This document shows positions 1 to 10,900 of a stretch of 64,000 nt of DNA, piece by piece (position 1 is the stretch's first letter; each line of letters starts with the position of its first letter). Source of the DNA: Uranotaenia lowii (taxonomy: Eukaryota > Arthropoda > Insecta > Diptera > Culicidae); the NCBI RefSeq assembly GCF_029784155.1, contig NC_073693.1, positions 136,575,988 through 136,639,987 on the forward strand, read 5' to 3'. The notes beneath the pieces were generated by a model. That model was not told where the DNA came from. It worked only from the letters and a program-made list of their open reading frames with translations, and made no database searches. The translations under genes were made by a program, and so were the position numbers.

Positions 1-1293
1 AGGTATTTAAAACAAAGTAGAAAGATTTTGTATTATCGGAAATTCTGCGCTTATGAATATGATAAAAGGGTATATTTCAATAAATACAAATGTCACATTT
101 CGTATATATTATTCAAAATAACCGCTAATAAATAAATTCAGGTCACAAAAAAAGTAGATTTTTGAATCTTGTGTGCCATATTGTGTTATTCATTTTAATA
201 ACCTTGTTTGAATGATTTTTATAAACCCTAAGCTTTTCAAAAAACAAATTCATATTCAAGAGGTGAATTCATTTCAAAATCTGTTTTTATTTCACCTTGT
301 GTATTTAGGTCAGAAATTTAGTGATGCGTGTTTCTCGTAGATTTTATCCATACAACTACAATGATTGCAAAATTTTAATTGCTTTCGCCTTTATCTGAAA
401 TTTTTCATCAGTATTGTTACTAGAAACTTCAATGTTCAAATCTTTCCTACAAAAGACAAAATTTATAATTTATAAGGGCCGAAATCGGTAGTTTTTAATC
501 CGAGCAACTAATTTCCGTCAATCATATCGGTTTCTTGGTGTTGTAAATGAGTTTCAAATTCCCAAACCCAACAAAATATTAGATAAAAAGTTCACGGAAG
601 TTTCCAAATTTTAAATTCTAACGTGAACAGGAGGATAAGCCCTACAAAACTTGTGAATATGCTGCGCAATATTAATCATTAATTTTTTTTTTCTAAACTT
701 CTGAATTCAATTCATATGCAGATATCAACTCGAAATCGGAGTTCCAATTTCTAATGCTATTTTAATTAAACTTTTCACTTGTTTTTTTATTTAAATTATG
801 TGCTCAATTAGTTGAGTCCGGAATTTTGGCTAAGACATTCCGTTACGAGAGAAATTCAAACGGACAAAATCTCATATCTGTACCAGTAGTTTCGTGTTCA
901 AATTTTTAGAAAATAGTTCGCAACAGTTCCGCAATTTTCTAGTTATTCTGGAGCACTGAACTATATGCACTGAGCAGCTGAGCACAAAATTTACGATTTT
1001 TTTGAGGAATTCCCGATTTTCCCCACATTTGCCCGATAGATTCGAATCCCCATTATTTCTCGCATTTCCCGACTTTCCCTTATGAGTGGCCGCCCTGTAA
1101 TCTATTGAATTGAATGCTAACATTATGTTTTACATTAATTTTGATTTGATACAAATTATAAAAAAGTGTTAAAAAAACCGTTCGATTTTGGAAACACAGA
1201 ATGTATGAGAATGTTTTCAAAAATCGAATAGGGTCTGTATTGGCAAAAAATGATGTCCAAAGACGTCATATAGTGGTAAGAACAAGGTTTAAC
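1..1293. other. AT-rich non-coding DNA
   Basis: No coding exon, RNA gene or clear repeat boundary is visible here. The short open frames (for example 872-1123 on the minus strand) have no recognisable domain and the base composition is that of the surrounding spacer. Confidence 0.6.
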
Positions 1294-1296
1294 ATT

Positions 1297-1537
1297 CCCC
1301 CTTATTCTGCGCCGCGCGTGAGGTGACGATAGTCGAGTCACCCGATTCCAGTAGTCGCTTTAGGTGAGAAACATCTTTTAGAATGAACTTTTTGAGTTCT
1401 TATCCTAATCTATTAGTCACCGTGAGTGACAAATCGTATGCTCTGTCACATCGGCTTTGGAAATAAGGTGACAAGACTCACGTGACTCCGGCTCGACTCG
1501 ACTATCGTCACCTCACGCGCGGCGCAGAATAAGGGGG
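1297..1537. mobile_element. MITE with 43-44 bp perfect terminal inverted repeats
   Basis: The left arm (about 1296-1339) begins CCCCCTTATTCTGCG and continues through GCGCGTGAGGTGACG. Its exact reverse complement occupies about 1495-1538. The trinucleotide ATT lies on both sides (1294-1296 and 1538-1540) and may be a 3-bp target duplication, although two of those bases could instead belong to the arm. The 155-bp centre has no open frame. The GC-rich arms contrast sharply with the AT-rich flanks. The superfamily is not certain; a 3-bp duplication would fit PIF/Harbinger. Confidence 0.75.
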
Positions 1538-1540
1538 ATT

Positions 1541-1874
1541 AGCTTCCATAGCTTTTACTTAGCTCCAAATCAAACAAGGCAGAAGCCCAAAGCATTTGCT
1601 TAGTTTTATGTGTTCTATTTCATCATTGATTGCTTTGTATGTGCTTCAACAAAGGCCTAATCAATATTTCTCTCGTAACAATTGGAAATATAACACAAAG
1701 ATTTCAGACTAAGTATCAAAAGTTAAAGGAATAAAACAAAACAAAAATCAAATGCCATGTTGCTACAGATGTAGGTAAGAGTTAAATTCAAAACCCTTTG
1801 AATTTATTCAAATCCACAATTTAGTGTCCCAAATTAAGATCATAATTTCAAATAAGATTTTGAAAAGAAATTAC
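1541..1874. other. AT-rich spacer
   Basis: Nothing recognisable is seen between the palindromic MITE and the next element. Confidence 0.5.
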
Positions 1875-1878
1875 AAAT

Positions 1879-2885
1879 GAGGCTTTTGGAGTCAAAAAGG
1901 TTTAAGTGCATGGAAGTTTATTTCGAGAAAACAGGCTTTTAAGTTGTTGTGTTTGGCAATTTTCCATATATTTTTCGAAAATTTTTATTTAGCTTTGGAA
2001 CGTTAAAGTATGTTTATAAAAATCAAAAAAATCTGAAAAATCACCAAATATATTTTGAAATATGAAAACTCGTTTGGCATCATTAAGGGAGCGGGGAGGG
2101 GGTATAACACTTTCAAAAAATCGTTTTTTTTTTATTTTATTATTGTAAAACATTTCAAGAATGTTGTGTCAAATCTTCAAGTCAATTGAAGCAAAACTGT
2201 AGAAATTATAGGCCTTTATCTCCTCCTATCTAATACTGCAAGAAAGCAAGAGCAGAAACTTCAAACGCGTTTTTCTCGAAAGCACATTTTTAAAGTCCGT
2301 GGACATCGTCATTTGAAAACTACTTATCCGATTCTTTTCAAATTTGGAACATATTTTTTACATATAAAATACCAGACCCCAACGTTTTTCTTTTTTTTTT
2401 TTACTTTGGGGAGATTTTACAGATAAAAAATGGCGGATTTGTTTTCGTGAAAAATCGTAGTTTTTACTTCAAACAGCCATAAAAATTTCATAAATTTTTT
2501 TTTAAGTTGAATAAAAACGTTGGGGTCCAGAAAAACATCTATTAAAAATGTTTTGCTCTGATTTTTTGACTTCAGATGATTCTGTGCTGAGATACAGTGT
2601 CTACCGCAAATCCTGTTTTCTAAAAGGCATCCTCGAAAGTGCTCCGTCACCGGCTCATTTTTTAATATTTTTCTTCGAAAAAATTACTAAATGTTCTTTT
2701 AACAATGCTTTGTATAATGCAAAAAAATTTGAATACATTTGATTGAACGATAGCTCTAGAAAAAAATCGTGAAAATGGTGTTTTTTTTACCCGTTAGACC
2801 CTACTACCCCCCCCCCCCCCACGCCCCCCCTTTAACTCAAAATCGACCATTTTGTCACTTATACCCCTTTGGCTCTGAGGGCCTC
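1879..2885. mobile_element. MITE family 'GAGGCCC' (long copy, interrupted)
   Basis: The ends are inverted: GAGGCTTTTGGAGTC at the left and the reverse complement of GAGGCCCTCAGAGCC at the right. The direct repeat AAAT flanks it at 1875-1878 and 2886-2889. The same family occurs as a 258-bp copy at 49240-49497, where the shared internal stretch ATTTTCGAAAA and the right-end sequence are contiguous. The extra length here is explained by a second element inserted at 2086. No transposase is present. A 4-bp flanking repeat is unusual for the common superfamilies, so I leave it unclassified. Confidence 0.75.
2086..2832. mobile_element. TA-flanked MITE nested in the GAGGCCC MITE
   Basis: Alignment with the short copy at 49240 shows the uninterrupted target reads CATTAACTC. 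Here CATTA is followed by AGGGAGCGGGGAGG and the far end reads CCCCCCCTT before TAACTC, so TA is duplicated at 2084-2085 and 2833-2834. The ends are loosely inverted G-rich/C-rich runs followed by a shared AAAAAATCG motif. There is a run of about fifteen C near 2807-2820. It has no coding capacity. A TA duplication points to the Tc1/mariner group. Confidence 0.65.
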
Positions 2886-2889
2886 AAAT

Positions 2890-3253
2890 GAAATTGAAAC
2901 GAAAAATTGAGAATCGATTTTACAATCAGTTCCAAAGCGGAAATTATTAAATGAATAATTCATAATCCAAATGTTCATTTCAATTCCATATCTTCAAAAA
3001 AAAATATAAAAATCGATTCTATTCACATAATGCATTAAAATTTTCAAAAGGTAGTATGGATTCCAATTTTAAATTAAGAATAAAATTTCCATCAGATCAA
3101 ATATAAAAAGCAAAAACTTTTGACGATCTACTCTTCTTAATGTGCCACAGTTAAATTTGAAAACATAAATTCAAATTCAGATAAAATGTTCAAAATATAC
3201 AGAATCATTTGAAAAACATCAGAGAACCCATGAAACTGAAGAAACAACACAAG
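2890..3253. other. AT-rich spacer before the retrotransposon
   Basis: No gene or repeat is recognised. The last four bases of this stretch (ACTT, 3254-3257) form the left target duplication of the following LTR element. Confidence 0.5.
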
Positions 3254-3257
3254 ACTT

Positions 3258-5217
3258 TGTAACACTGTTACATGTTGTAAATATTTACTTAGATATATTT
3301 GTATACATTTCGTTATTTATTTATTTATTCGTTCTTAGTTCAAATATTATTGCTAACATTAACCAAGAGCAACAAGACAAAATAAGCCTTTTCAAAATGC
3401 CATTGCATAGAAAGGTATGCATTCATACCACGCGCTTCACGTCATAACACTGCATTCAAGCTTGCATACCAGTTCTTCTTCTAGGAAGTCGAACTTAATC
3501 GGGACTATTTCAGGCGTTCTTGATTTAGCGTCGCCTTCAGAGTTTGACCTCGTAAATGTTGGGATCCAAGGGCGGATCGAAATGAGAGGGTAGATTGATT
3601 TTATGTGGGAAGGAAAGGGAGGCTACCAACCCGTGCCGAGAGCGTATATATGGCAAAAACCGACGCTCGAAAGGTCGATGACCGCCTTCGGTGATCATCG
3701 GAATTCCTTTGAAAAAAACCAGATTTTCCAAAACTTGCGACCTTACTGAGGATCCCAGGAATTCACCTCTTCCACTTTGATCCTGACCGTGATTTAAGCC
3801 CAAGCGAGTGTTTTTGTACTTGGCCGCGTTTCGTAGAAGTAATTTAACACGTGAAGTGTCCTTCTAGATTAGATTTAATTGTTCCATATTTTGTTCCTTC
3901 GTTAACAGGACGATAAGTTTAGCTAGCTAGTCGTGCGTGTGTTTAAAACCGTGTGCTCGCCTTTAAAAAGGAAAAAGGTAAAAAAATCTTGGGATTCTGT
4001 GTGTGAATGACTGTGTGTGCTAATTTTTTCGTTGAACAGCCGTTCAACGGTTTTTATCTAGGAGCTGCCACAACGCTTCTAGCGATAGCTAGCTATCCTG
4101 CCGCTCGAACCCGCTGAAGGTGCACGGAACAGGATCGAGGTTTTCCCGACCAGGAATTGTCGGAAGTGAACCACCCGTCAACACGTGGTTCAGTGGTCTG
4201 CCCGTTACAACCCCTTCCAGGCCACCAAGACTGATTCGCTGCTGATCTGCAGCATCATCCCCGCTGAGTTTTCGCCAACATCGACACGCCGTAATAAACG
4301 TCGTTCCCGGTCACTGATGAGTCGGTGATACTCCGCCCAGCAGTCGAATCTATTTTCGGCAACCCCGCAACAATCAGCTCTACTTTGCCGACGTAAGCCG
4401 AAATGGTACTGTAAGTACAAACTAAAAATAACCCATGCGCATGTGAAGGAGATATTTTGGCCATTCTAAAATTAGCCACACACAGTTTTTTGGAAACCCT
4501 TTCAGTCACGAGGTTTCCCAGTTGAGAAGGCTGCGTTAATAACAGCCCATTCTCACCCATTAAGCACACGTAGGGAAAGCAGAAAAAGGAACCAAAAAGC
4601 TAATATGTAAATCCTAGGTAAAATTCAAAAATAAAAACTTAGCTTAAGATTGTACAAAAATGTAAAATATGTTTTTTCCGTTTCATTTCGTCTCAATACA
4701 AACTTTTTCAACCGCCAATAATGTATTTTGTTGAAAAATAAGAGAGTTCATGCTTTCCCAGAACATTAAGTCTGATTGAAAAAGGTGATTTCACGTGTTT
4801 ATCCGTTCGTTTTTTAGTTTCTAGTTTTTTGTAGTTTGTTTTTTTTGCTTCGGGAAGAACTGCTCGAGAAAACAGTTCCCTCGCTTATGCTTCGGTCACC
4901 CAGGGGAAAACCGGTAAGTGAGTTCCTCCTGTGACGATCACGCAAGCGTGTGTTTTTTTTTCAAACGGATAGACCGTGGTTCGCGTCCCAGCTACCTCTT
5001 CGAATCGAAGGTGTAGTTTCCCTAGTACTTCTCCTTAACTTTGGTCTCCCGATCGTTTCCGCATCCGCTTTTGGATTCTTAGTAAAACCCGCCCTGAGGT
5101 TGGGTTTCTCGCCGGGCAATAAAACTCGACGAGCGGTCCTCGAAAGAGGTGGCGCTTAAATCGCTCGTTTATGAACGCGAAACTGATTAAGAGAATCCCA
5201 CCCCCGCGCCTGCTATA
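3258..5217 (+). repeat. 5' LTR of the Ty3/gypsy element
   Basis: It starts TGTAACACTGTTACA and ends GCCTGCTATA. The end point rests on the ACTT target duplication; the next three bases (ACT) are shared by chance or by primer-site spacing. It contains a TATATA box at 3645-3650, an 8-bp hairpin CGTTGAAC/GTTCAACG at about 4030-4049 followed by a T run, and an AATAAA signal at 5118-5123. At 1,960 bp it is long for gypsy-type LTRs. Short ORFs inside it are repeated unchanged in the 3' LTR and have no domain. Confidence 0.93.
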
Positions 5218-5219
5218 AC

Positions 5220-5232
5220 TGGCGCCCAACGT
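5220..5232 (+). promoter_or_regulatory. Primer binding site, tRNA-Lys type
   Basis: TGGCGCCCAACGT begins two bases after the LTR end. The same start is known from primer sites complementary to the 3' end of tRNA-Lys(1,2) in other LTR elements and retroviruses. The match decays after about 13 bases. Confidence 0.85.
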
Positions 5233-6061
5233 ATTAAAAGAGGCTGTTTTTTTCAATTAAGGCTTTAGTTTTGGGAAATAGCAAATATTTTCTTTCTGAT
5301 TGTATATAAAAAAACAGTCGTTGTCTTATAAAAATTGCTGTATATTGCTCTTATCTAGTTTGAACATAATTATTATTACATTTTTTTTTTTTTTTGCTTC
5401 ATAGTGTCCTAATTAATGGAATTTTTTTCGTTATTTATTTCATATCGTACTATTTATTAGATATTTTCGTTATTTATTCAGTACGTCCTATTTATTACAT
5501 CTCTTCGTTATTTATTCATATTGTCCTATTTATTGCAAGCCGTACTTTTTTTTTACACAAATTTTTCAAGTATCTAGGGTACTTGTCCTAGATTTATTTT
5601 TAATAATTTCTATTTGTTATAAGACGTCTTATTATTAATAATCGTAGTTATTTCTTGTAAGCCGTCCTATTTATAAATAATAATTGTTAATTATATGAAG
5701 ACGTACTGTCTAGGCTAGTTTCATATACAATTTCATCGTTTTCGTAAACATTAGGCTACTATTTTTTTTTGAAAACTGCAATTCTTCATAAATCAACTCC
5801 TGTACTAAATTAATATTGCAGTAATTAAAATTAAAATTCTTCTGAAAAACTGTTATTGGTCTGTTATCAAACGTTATCTGTTAAAACTACTGGGTACTAA
5901 AAAAAAAAAAAATCCTTATAGGTACGGTGAGTTGTATCCGTTTTTGCTTGGTGAGTCCGTAGAATTCGTAAAGTTGGTTATCCGTTGGTTGACTCTCCGA
6001 TTGGTTGTTGTTCTCGTTAGTACGATTGCATCTGAAAAAGTTAGAAAAGTAAACAGTAAGA
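5233..6061 (+). other. Untranslated leader with degenerate short repeats
   Basis: The leader between the primer site and gag is about 830 bp. Between 5395 and 5720 the motif TTCGTTATTTATTCA plus a GTCCTATTTATT-like block recurs with variation about every 50-60 bp, suggesting local tandem amplification. No ORF with a domain is present. Packaging or dimerisation signals would be expected here but I cannot point to one. Confidence 0.6.
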
Positions 6062-7879
6062 ATGTCGATTTTGTATCCTTCGGCGGATAATTTGACTAAC
6101 GAGGAAGTTGATTATGAGATTCAATTGCGTGGGCGTTCTAAAGAAGCTGAAACGTTAGATTTTCAAGGAAAACAGAGATTATTAAGAAAGTTATTTAAAG
6201 ACGACCAGGCAGAAGGAAGACAATATCCACCACCTTATACTTTTGCTCAAGAAGCAGACTTTATCGAAAACCGGTTGCAACAACTTCTGGGATTAGCAGG
6301 TGATAAGCTAGACCTGAAGACCGAGTCGAGGCTACGACATTATTACTTCAGACTAAACAGACATCAAGGAGCAGATAGTAACGAAGAGTCACGAAGATTA
6401 CAAATGAAAAAAGAAATCTGTAGGGTACTTAAAAAGCCTTCAAAGAGTAGTGAGACTTTAACGACAGGGGATGAGGAGCAATTTCATTCAGCGGTTGCGT
6501 TTGAGCGTTCGAACTCCAAGGAACTTCCAAAAGAAGTTGACCAGTCGAAGGGAGCCATACCGAAATCTTTCGTAGAACAGGATACTAGGCCTTCTTACGA
6601 CGATTTAGTTCGGCGGATTCAGGAGCTAGAGTCACTGTTAACGCGCGCTAGAGTTGGGGATCAACCAACACAGGAGTTGAACTGTTCAAGGCAAAACAGG
6701 CAACCTAATCGCGAAGGGCCACAACCAAATAGTTTGGCTTTTGAAATTCCGAGATTTTCTAATCATGGTAGAGGGAATTTTCCACAGCACGAAGGCGACA
6801 GCGATAGCAGCGATGCTGGTCAGCAATCAAATTTACGCCAGTCTTTTCCGCAAGGGTTCAGGGATCGTAGTAGGAGGTTCCCTAGAGGCAGCGATACTAG
6901 TCTGCAGTCAAGATTTTCCACTCAAGGTCGCGAAAGGGAGTATCGTCAATATCGCCGAATCGAAAATTGGAAGATATCTTTCTCCGGTGATGGAAAATCA
7001 TCCGTTGAAGATTTTCTCTTCAAATTGAAAATTATCGCAGATAGGGAAGGGGTTTCTGATCACGCGTTACTTCGAGATGTACATCTGGTACTGGAAGGCC
7101 GAGCATCGGATTGGTTCTTCACGTACATCGAAGAAATTTCAACGTGGGAACAATTTGAGGCCAAAATCCGTTATCGATTTGGTAATCCGAACCAAGATCA
7201 AGGCATACGACAGAAGATACACGAGCGGAAGCAGTTTAGAGGGGAGTCGTTCATCGCTTTTGTGACGGAGATTGAACGACTTAATAAAATGCTCTCAAGA
7301 CCCATGTCTAGACGCGATAAATTTCAGGTGATTTGGGAAAATATGCGACACCATTACCAGTCGAAACTCTCAGTCATCGAGGTAGTAAACTTGGAACACT
7401 TAATTGAGGTGAACCATAGAATTGACGCAGCGGATATGAACCTACACAGTCATCTAGAATCTCGAAATCAACGGCAGATCCATAATGTGGAGCACGGTTA
7501 TTCGGACAACAATGACAGCGGTACGGAAGAGATAGATGTCATCAGAACGCGTCCATTCAACAGCCATTCCGGAATAAACCAAAATACATCGAGGTTGGAT
7601 CGACAACAGCAGCCCGACCAGGTCAGAACGCGGCCCTACAACAATCAACCCGGAACGAATCAGAATTCATCAAGGCCAGATCGTCAACCGCAGTCCGATC
7701 AAGTCAAGCAGATTTTGTGTTGGAACTGCAAGAAGCTAGGCCATGGCTGGCGCGAGTGTTCAGAAACTAAGGTCGTGTTTTGCTACGGTTGTGGGGAACT
7801 GGGGAGAACAATTCGAAATTGTCCTCGTTGCGGGTTTAGTGGGAACAATCCGAATTTTTCTAGACCGGGAAACCAGTAA
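6062..7879 (+). CDS. gag: Gag polyprotein of the Ty3/gypsy element
   Basis: This 605-residue structural protein would form the virus-like particle and bind the genomic RNA. The N-terminal ~100 residues are charged (MSILYPSADNL start, Arg/Glu-rich). A gag capsid-like region follows at about residues 300-450 (WKISFSGDGKSSVEDFLFKL through FEAKIRYRFGN), typical of retrotransposon gag. Residues ~495-550 hold a tandem peptide duplication (RTRPFNSHSG and RTRPYNNQPG blocks). Two zinc knuckles lie at the C-terminus. The first is a proper CX2CX4HX4C (CWNCKKLGHGWREC). The second (CYGCGELGRTIRNC) has Arg where His is expected. The ATG at 6062 is the first in frame after the leader. The frame ends at TAA 7877-7879, just past a -1 frameshift site. 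Confidence 0.93.
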   Translation: MSILYPSADNLTNEEVDYEIQLRGRSKEAETLDFQGKQRLLRKLFKDDQAEGRQYPPPYTFAQEADFIENRLQQLLGLAGDKLDLKTESRLRHYYFRLNRHQGADSNEESRRLQMKKEICRVLKKPSKSSETLTTGDEEQFHSAVAFERSNSKELPKEVDQSKGAIPKSFVEQDTRPSYDDLVRRIQELESLLTRARVGDQPTQELNCSRQNRQPNREGPQPNSLAFEIPRFSNHGRGNFPQHEGDSDSSDAGQQSNLRQSFPQGFRDRSRRFPRGSDTSLQSRFSTQGREREYRQYRRIENWKISFSGDGKSSVEDFLFKLKIIADREGVSDHALLRDVHLVLEGRASDWFFTYIEEISTWEQFEAKIRYRFGNPNQDQGIRQKIHERKQFRGESFIAFVTEIERLNKMLSRPMSRRDKFQVIWENMRHHYQSKLSVIEVVNLEHLIEVNHRIDAADMNLHSHLESRNQRQIHNVEHGYSDNNDSGTEEIDVIRTRPFNSHSGINQNTSRLDRQQQPDQVRTRPYNNQPGTNQNSSRPDRQPQSDQVKQILCWNCKKLGHGWRECSETKVVFCYGCGELGRTIRNCPRCGFSGNNPNFSRPGNQ

Positions 7880-7929
7880 GGGGATGCCTTGATAGGAACC
7901 GAAGCGTCCCAAGAACAGAAAAAGTTCCT
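7867..7929 (+). promoter_or_regulatory. -1 ribosomal frameshift signal: slippery heptamer plus predicted pseudoknot
   Basis: GGGAAAC (7867-7873) sits in the gag frame as G GGA AAC, the canonical X XXY YYZ arrangement, four bases before the gag stop. After a 7-nt spacer, GGGATGC (7881-7887) can pair with GCGTCCC (7904-7910), using one G-U pair. The loop segment AGGAAC (7894-7899) can pair with GTTCCT (7924-7929), giving an H-type pseudoknot with an A-rich crossing loop. Pol lies exactly in the -1 frame and is open across the site. The four bases between the stems are more than usual. Confidence 0.85.
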
Positions 7930-10900
7930 TCTGAAAAGTTAGATTTAAATTTCGACCCTGTTAATCAACTTCATACCATTAAAATTCATTCTCGAAAATG
8001 TCCTTATCTAAAAGTTCAAGTTTTTGACTCTGAACTCATCGCTCTTTTGGATTCTGGTGCCGGAATTAGCGTAATAAATTCCTTACACCTCGCAGAAAAA
8101 TATGGGTTGAAAATTCAACCAACGAAGTTGAGAGTTTGTACTGCAGATAGTACGGAATACAAATGTGTTGGATATTTAAATATTCCATACACATACAAAA
8201 ATATTACTAGAGTAGTACCAACCGTTGTAGTACCAGAAATATCCAAACCAATACTGGGTTGTAATTTCTGGCGGAGTTTTGGTATCAAGCCGATGGTCGA
8301 CCTTGGGAATGGTCCAGAGTTAATTGGTGAGTTCGAAGGTCAGGAGGAATCCATCGCGTTTAATCTTGAACCCATAGACCAATTACCTAAAATCAAAATC
8401 GAAGAAACGGATGGAACATTAGACATTCCTACTTTCGATGTTCCTGACAAACCACCAGAACCTACCCTAGAAATGATTGAGACTGAACATGAGCTCAGTT
8501 CTGAGGAAAAAAGTCAGCTTCTAGAAGCCATCAAGGAATTCGAATTCACAAGTAGCGGGAAATTGGGGCGAACTAATGTTATTGAGCATAATATTGTTTT
8601 AAAAGAGGGGGCAAAACCTCGTAACCAACCGATCTACAGATGCTCTCCGAGTATACAGGCCGAAATCGACGCTGAGATCGAAAGGTTCAAAAACATGGAC
8701 GTGATTGAAGAGTGCGTGAGCGAGTGGACGAATCCGTTGGTTCCTGTAAGGAAGTCCAACGGGAAGATCCGAGTTTGCTTGGATTCGCGGCGCCTGAACA
8801 GCTTGACAATGAAGGACACATACCCTATCCGGAATATGCTGGAAATATTCCAACGGTTAGAGCATGCAAAGTTCTTTTCCATAATCGACCTTAAAGATGC
8901 ATATTTCCAAATTCCTCTTCGAGAAGAATGCAGGAAATATACAGCATTTCGTACGAAGCTTGGATTGTTCCAGTTCAAAGTTTGCCCGTTCGGAGTGACC
9001 GGAGCACCTGCTGCAATGAACAGACTCATGGACAGGACGATAGGATTCGATCTCATGCCAGCAGTATTTGTATACCTGGATGATATCGTGATAGCGACAA
9101 AGACCTTAACGGAACATCTCAGATTGGTAAAAATAGTAGCAGAGCGATTGAAGAAGGCAAACCTTACAATATCATTGGAAAAGTCCAGGTTTTGCCGGAA
9201 ACAAATACGGTATTTGGGATATTTGCTTACAGAAAAAGGAGTAGCCATTGATAGTTCACGGATTTCAGCAATTCTTAATTATGCACGGCCGAAAAATGTA
9301 AAAGACGTCAGGAGATTGTTGGGTTTAGCTGGATTTTACCAGAGGTACATTAAAAACTACAGCAAGGTAACTGTCCCTATTACTGATCTGCTCAAGAAGA
9401 CGAATAAGAAATTTGCTTGGAATGAGAAAGCTGAAGAAGCTTTTGCTGAATTAAAATCGGTTTTGTGTTCAGCTCCTATTCTTGCAAACCCGGATTTCTC
9501 AAAGCCTTTTGCTATCGAATCGGATGCTTCCGATACCGCCGTTGGAGCCGCTTTAACCCAGGAACAGGAAGGTGAAACCAGAATAATAGCTTATTTTAGT
9601 AAGAAGCTGAGTAGGACTCAAAGAGCATACGCGAGCGTGGAGAAAGAATGTCTCGGTGTCTTACTAGCTATTGAAAACTTTAGACACTATGTGGAGGGTT
9701 CAAAGTTCAAGGTAATAACGGATGCTCGTAGTCTTTTGTGGTTGTTCACCATCGGAATAGAGTCGGGTAATTCAAAACTACTCCGATGGGCCCTTAAAAT
9801 CCAATCTTATGATATTCAACTCGAGTATCGTAAGGGCTCTAAGAATATCACCGCAGATTGTTTGTCGAGATCGATTGATTTGATTGATGCCAATATGGAT
9901 ACTGAATACGATCAACTTACCAAACGAATATTGGAAAACCCAGATAAATTTCCTAAGCACCGTGTGACGGATGGACTAATTTATCAACTTGAACCAAATC
10001 GTATCAAAACCGATGATCCTCGTTTCAAATGGAAGTTGTTTCCAAGGGAGAACGAACGCGAAGAAATAATCAAAGCCGAACACGATATCACCCACCTCGG
10101 CCAAGAAAAGACACTACAAGCGCTTCGAGTACGTTTTTTCTGGCCAGGAATGGCTAAACAGGTGAAGCAATTTTGTCAGGAGTGCCTAAAATGCCAAACA
10201 TCCAAAGCGGGAAACATAAACTCTACTCCGCCAATGGGAAGTCAAAAAGAATTCGTCCAATTCCCTTGGCAATTCGTTACTTTGGATTTTGTGGGACCTT
10301 TACCGGCTTCAGGAAAAGCCAGACACACCTGTCTGCTTGTAGCAACAGATGTGTTTAGCAAATTCATTTTAGTTCAACCATTTAGGGAAGCGAAAGCGAG
10401 TTCACTCACAGAATTCGTGAAAAATATGATTTTTCTGCTATTCGGAGTTCCGGAAGTAATTTTAACCGATAACGGTACTCAATTTACTTCAAAATTGTTC
10501 AAAAGTCTTCTGGAGGAATACGGAGTAAACCATTGGTTGACACCTGCATACCACCCGCAGGTGAACAACACGGAACGTGTGAATCGTGTAATAACGACGG
10601 CTATCAGAGCAACGATCAATCAGCATAAAAACTGGGCTGACGACCTTCAGACTATTGCCTGTGCTATTCGTAGTGCAATCCATGACTCAACGAAACATTC
10701 ACCATACTTCGTGGTATTCGGTCGCGAAAGAATTTCAGATGGTAAAGAATATCAACAAATGAGAAACGAACAACTATCAGGAACTACTCAGAAAGAAGAC
10801 GAATCGCGTAAGAAGCTGTTCGAAGAAATTCGAAAAAATCTAACGAAGGCTTACGAACGTCACAAGAAAACTTATAATCTTCGCTCAAACTCTAATTGCC

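Noticed and set aside
4205..4569. Overlapping ORFs inside the LTRs (also at 14540-14904)
   Set aside because: Both frames overlap each other antisense to the element, repeat exactly in the other LTR and have no domain.
8634..9248. 204-codon antisense frame under pol
   Set aside because: Shadow of the conserved reverse transcriptase gene.
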